DNA of 26,679 bases from Candidatus Altarchaeum sp. (GTDB lineage Archaea > Altiarchaeota > Altiarchaeia > Altiarchaeales > Altiarchaeaceae): assembly GCA_018260755.1 (NCBI GenBank), contig JAGTWP010000015.1, forward strand, positions 1 to 26,679, written 5' to 3'. The translations under genes were made by a program, and so were the position numbers. Shown piece after piece: positions 25,394-26,679 of the stretch. The notes below the pieces were generated by a model that was not told the DNA's origin, did no database searches, and was given only the letters and a program-made list of their open reading frames with translations. Each line of letters begins with the position of its first letter. Position 1 is the stretch's first letter.

Positions 25394-25421
25394 AAAATTT
25401 AAAATGCAAAATTTAAAATGG
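25394..25421 (+). repeat. 14-bp tandem duplication spanning the start of the two-helix membrane protein gene
   Basis: AAAATTTAAAATGC (25394-25407) is followed directly by AAAATTTAAAATGG (25408-25421). Each copy contains an ATG; the second is the annotated start. The copies differ only in the last base. Confidence 0.88.
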
Positions 25422-25633
25422 ACGATAACCAAAAGGAAATTTTATACTGGATTTTAGGAATTATATTTGCAATTGTATTTGTTTTGACATTTGTTTATAT
25501 TTTATACCACCCTGAAATTGACTTTTTGATTCAGATTTTTCTTATGGTTGTAACATCGCTTTTAGCATCATATTTTTTAAGTTTGACGTATCAGTATCAC
25601 AAGATAAATAGAAAAATAGAAAAATTTAAATAG
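25418..25633 (+). CDS. Small two-helix membrane protein (71 residues)
   Basis: Two hydrophobic helices, ILYWILGIIFAIVFVLTFVY (about 8-27) and LIQIFLMVVTSLLASYFLSL (about 37-56), are joined by a short loop YHPEID and followed by a basic tail HKINRKIEKFK that should face the cytoplasm. No family recognised. It lies 24 bp after nadX and 31 bp before the archaeoflavoprotein gene, so it is probably co-transcribed. The K+ channel two genes on is a possible but unproven partner. Confidence 0.75.
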   Translation: MDDNQKEILYWILGIIFAIVFVLTFVYILYHPEIDFLIQIFLMVVTSLLASYFLSLTYQYHKINRKIEKFK

Positions 25634-25635
25634 AT

Positions 25636-25667
25636 AAATTTTAAATAAATGAAATTTTAAATAAATG
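25636..25667 (+). repeat. 16-bp tandem duplication spanning the archaeoflavoprotein start codon
   Basis: AAATTTTAAATAAATG occurs twice back to back (25636-25651 and 25652-25667). The second copy ends in the annotated ATG. The ATG of the first copy opens a frame of only three codons before a stop, so it is not a useful start. Confidence 0.9.
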
Positions 25668-26177
25668 AAAATTTTATGGTGTGTTACAGGAGCGGGGCAA
25701 TTTTTAAAAAAATGTGTTGAAATTTTGGATGGAAATGATAATGTCCAGGCAGTGGCAATTTCTGAAGCAGGCGAGGATGTTCTGAAAATGTATGGGATTA
25801 AATTAAATACGGAGCATAAAATTTTGGAGAGCAAACAGGGTAAATCATTTCCGTTTTGCGGAAAGGTGTGCAAAGGTGACTACGATCTGATTATTGCTGC
25901 GCCTGTCACTTCAAATACCGTTGCAAAACTCGCTTACGGGATTTCTGATTCTTTGCTCACGGTAATAATTACGCAGGCAATAAAATCGGCAATTCCTATT
26001 TATTTGTTGCCCACAGATATTTCAGAGGGATATTCAATAACGCCGAAGGGAAGGAAAATTTATGTGAAAGTAAGGGAAATAGATAAAGAGAATATTGAAA
26101 GAATATCTGCACAGGGAATTAAAATTTTAAAAAGTCCTGAAGAAATCACCTCGTTATTAACAGGTAAAAATTTTTAA
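25665..26177 (+). CDS. Archaeoflavoprotein (AfpA / MJ0208 family, DmrB-like)
   Basis: FMN-binding flavoprotein of the decarboxylase-like (UbiX/Dfp) fold, 170 residues. The N-terminal strand-loop ILWCVTGAGQFLKKC (3-17) and YDLIIAAPVTSNTVAKLAYG (about 73-92) form the flavin pocket; YLLPTDISEG follows. Relatives in methanogens include dihydromethanopterin reductase DmrB and AfpA, which takes electrons from ferredoxin. Which reaction applies cannot be decided here, because the lineage's C1 metabolism is unknown and no partner gene lies beside it. Cys residues in PFCGKVCKG (about 64-72) could serve redox roles but do not form a full 4Fe-4S motif. Confidence 0.8.
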   Translation: MKILWCVTGAGQFLKKCVEILDGNDNVQAVAISEAGEDVLKMYGIKLNTEHKILESKQGKSFPFCGKVCKGDYDLIIAAPVTSNTVAKLAYGISDSLLTVIITQAIKSAIPIYLLPTDISEGYSITPKGRKIYVKVREIDKENIERISAQGIKILKSPEEITSLLTGKNF

Positions 26178-26187
26178 ATTTAAAAAA

Positions 26188-26541
26188 ATGGATAACAATG
26201 ATAATGGAAACGAAAAAATAAGAATAGTTGTTGTATTGTTTTTGATTGGAATTTTGTTGATTATAGGAACCTTTGCATATTCTTATCTGGAGGGTTGGAA
26301 TTATGTTGATTCGTTTTATTTTTCGGTAGCATCTTTAACTTCCGCAGGTTACGGGGATATTTGCCCGACAACAGAAATTAGCAAAATTTTTACATCGTTT
26401 TATCTTTTATTTGGTGTTTCAATATTCTTTTACGGGCTTTTTATAGTTGGAGAACATGTAATTAACAAGAGAATGGGCAGATTAGAGAAAATAATGCAAA
26501 GAAAGATAAAAGAGGAAAAGGATGAAGGTAAAAAGATATAA
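26188..26541 (+). CDS. Two-transmembrane potassium channel (ion channel pore domain)
   Basis: Minimal K+ channel subunit of 117 residues expected to tetramerise. The first helix is VVVLFLIGILLIIGTFAYSYL (about 14-34), the pore helix FYFSVASLTSAGYGD (about 43-57) and the second helix IFTSFYLLFGVSIFFYGLFIV (about 67-87). The selectivity filter reads Ser-Ala-Gly-Tyr-Gly-Asp instead of Thr-Val-Gly-Tyr-Gly-Asp; the essential Gly-Tyr-Gly is kept. The C-terminus is a short basic/acidic helix (RMGRLEKIMQRKIKEEK) with no RCK/TrkA domain, so any ligand gating must come from elsewhere. It is last in the nadX unit, 10 bp after the flavoprotein. The remaining 26542-26679 shows nothing recognisable. Confidence 0.93.
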   Translation: MDNNDNGNEKIRIVVVLFLIGILLIIGTFAYSYLEGWNYVDSFYFSVASLTSAGYGDICPTTEISKIFTSFYLLFGVSIFFYGLFIVGEHVINKRMGRLEKIMQRKIKEEKDEGKKI

Positions 26542-26679
26542 CGAGGTTGAATTGTAGTGAATCTATCAACATTTTACACCTAATATACGATTGGTAGTGC
26601 TAAATAAGTAATGCTAAATGTTAACCCATTTTTATCACATTCATTTAAATTGAGCAAAAATTTAAAAATTTCAGCAGAG

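Noticed and set aside
25649-25660. Upstream ATG of the archaeoflavoprotein as the true start
   Set aside because: It reads Met-Lys-Phe-stop and is just the duplicated copy of the real start context.

Overview
This AT-rich window is archaeal chromosome. The markers are an A-type ATP synthase pair (subunits I and K), the tRNA-Ile2 agmatinylcytidine synthase TiaS, the DNA primase large subunit, mevalonate-pathway enzymes (mevalonate kinase, an archaeal-type thiolase), an archaeoflavoprotein, L-aspartate dehydrogenase, and a gyrase A subunit of bacterial ancestry as found in many euryarchaea. Very low GC plus this gene mix would fit an Altiarchaeota-like or other uncultivated euryarchaeal lineage, but the sequence does not fix the taxon. 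Nearly all genes start in an A/T context close to AATTTAAAATG and lack a Shine-Dalgarno motif, which suggests short-leader or leaderless transcripts.

Layout. 1-3.8 kb (minus): subunit I, subunit K and a polyprenyl-phosphate HexNAc-1-P transferase. 4.0-9.0 kb (plus): tiaS, a UvrD-type helicase with a C-terminal RecB-like nuclease domain, and mevalonate kinase. 9.1-10.6 kb (minus): priL and a CBS-pair protein. 10.7-15.1 kb (plus): thiolase, a small conserved protein whose 3' end runs into a palindromic element, and gyrA. 15.1-22.7 kb is an accessory zone around the housekeeping gene thrC. It holds a 37-residue micro-ORF, an 84-nt hairpin-rich element, two tandem paralogous proteins of 58-59 residues, a winged-helix/coiled-coil protein, a restriction-modification pair, thrC, a one-helix membrane protein, and a ParA ATPase + AlbA_2/HATPase operon. 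22.75-24.45 kb (minus): acetolactate synthase. 24.6-26.5 kb (plus): nadX, a two-helix membrane protein, an archaeoflavoprotein and a K+ channel in one tight operon.

The accessory zone is the most interesting part. The ParA + AlbA_2/HATPase operon lies between imperfect inverted repeats of about 124 bp that share perfect blocks of 24 and 22 bp. One repeat is the operon's own leader. The other abuts what looks like the last codons of an ISAzo13-type transposase. The restriction-modification pair sits between two 37-bp near-identical copies of the thrC start region, so it appears to have been inserted or duplicated in without harming thrC expression. Both modules therefore look like separable cargo beside thrC.

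Other points: PriL has lost all four Fe-S cluster cysteines; ATP synthase subunit K has a single carboxylate (Asp) per double hairpin; acetolactate synthase has Ser-Glu-Gly in place of the Gly-Asp-Gly thiamine-Mg motif; and short tandem duplications repeatedly span or abut start codons. I saw no rRNA, tRNA or CRISPR array.
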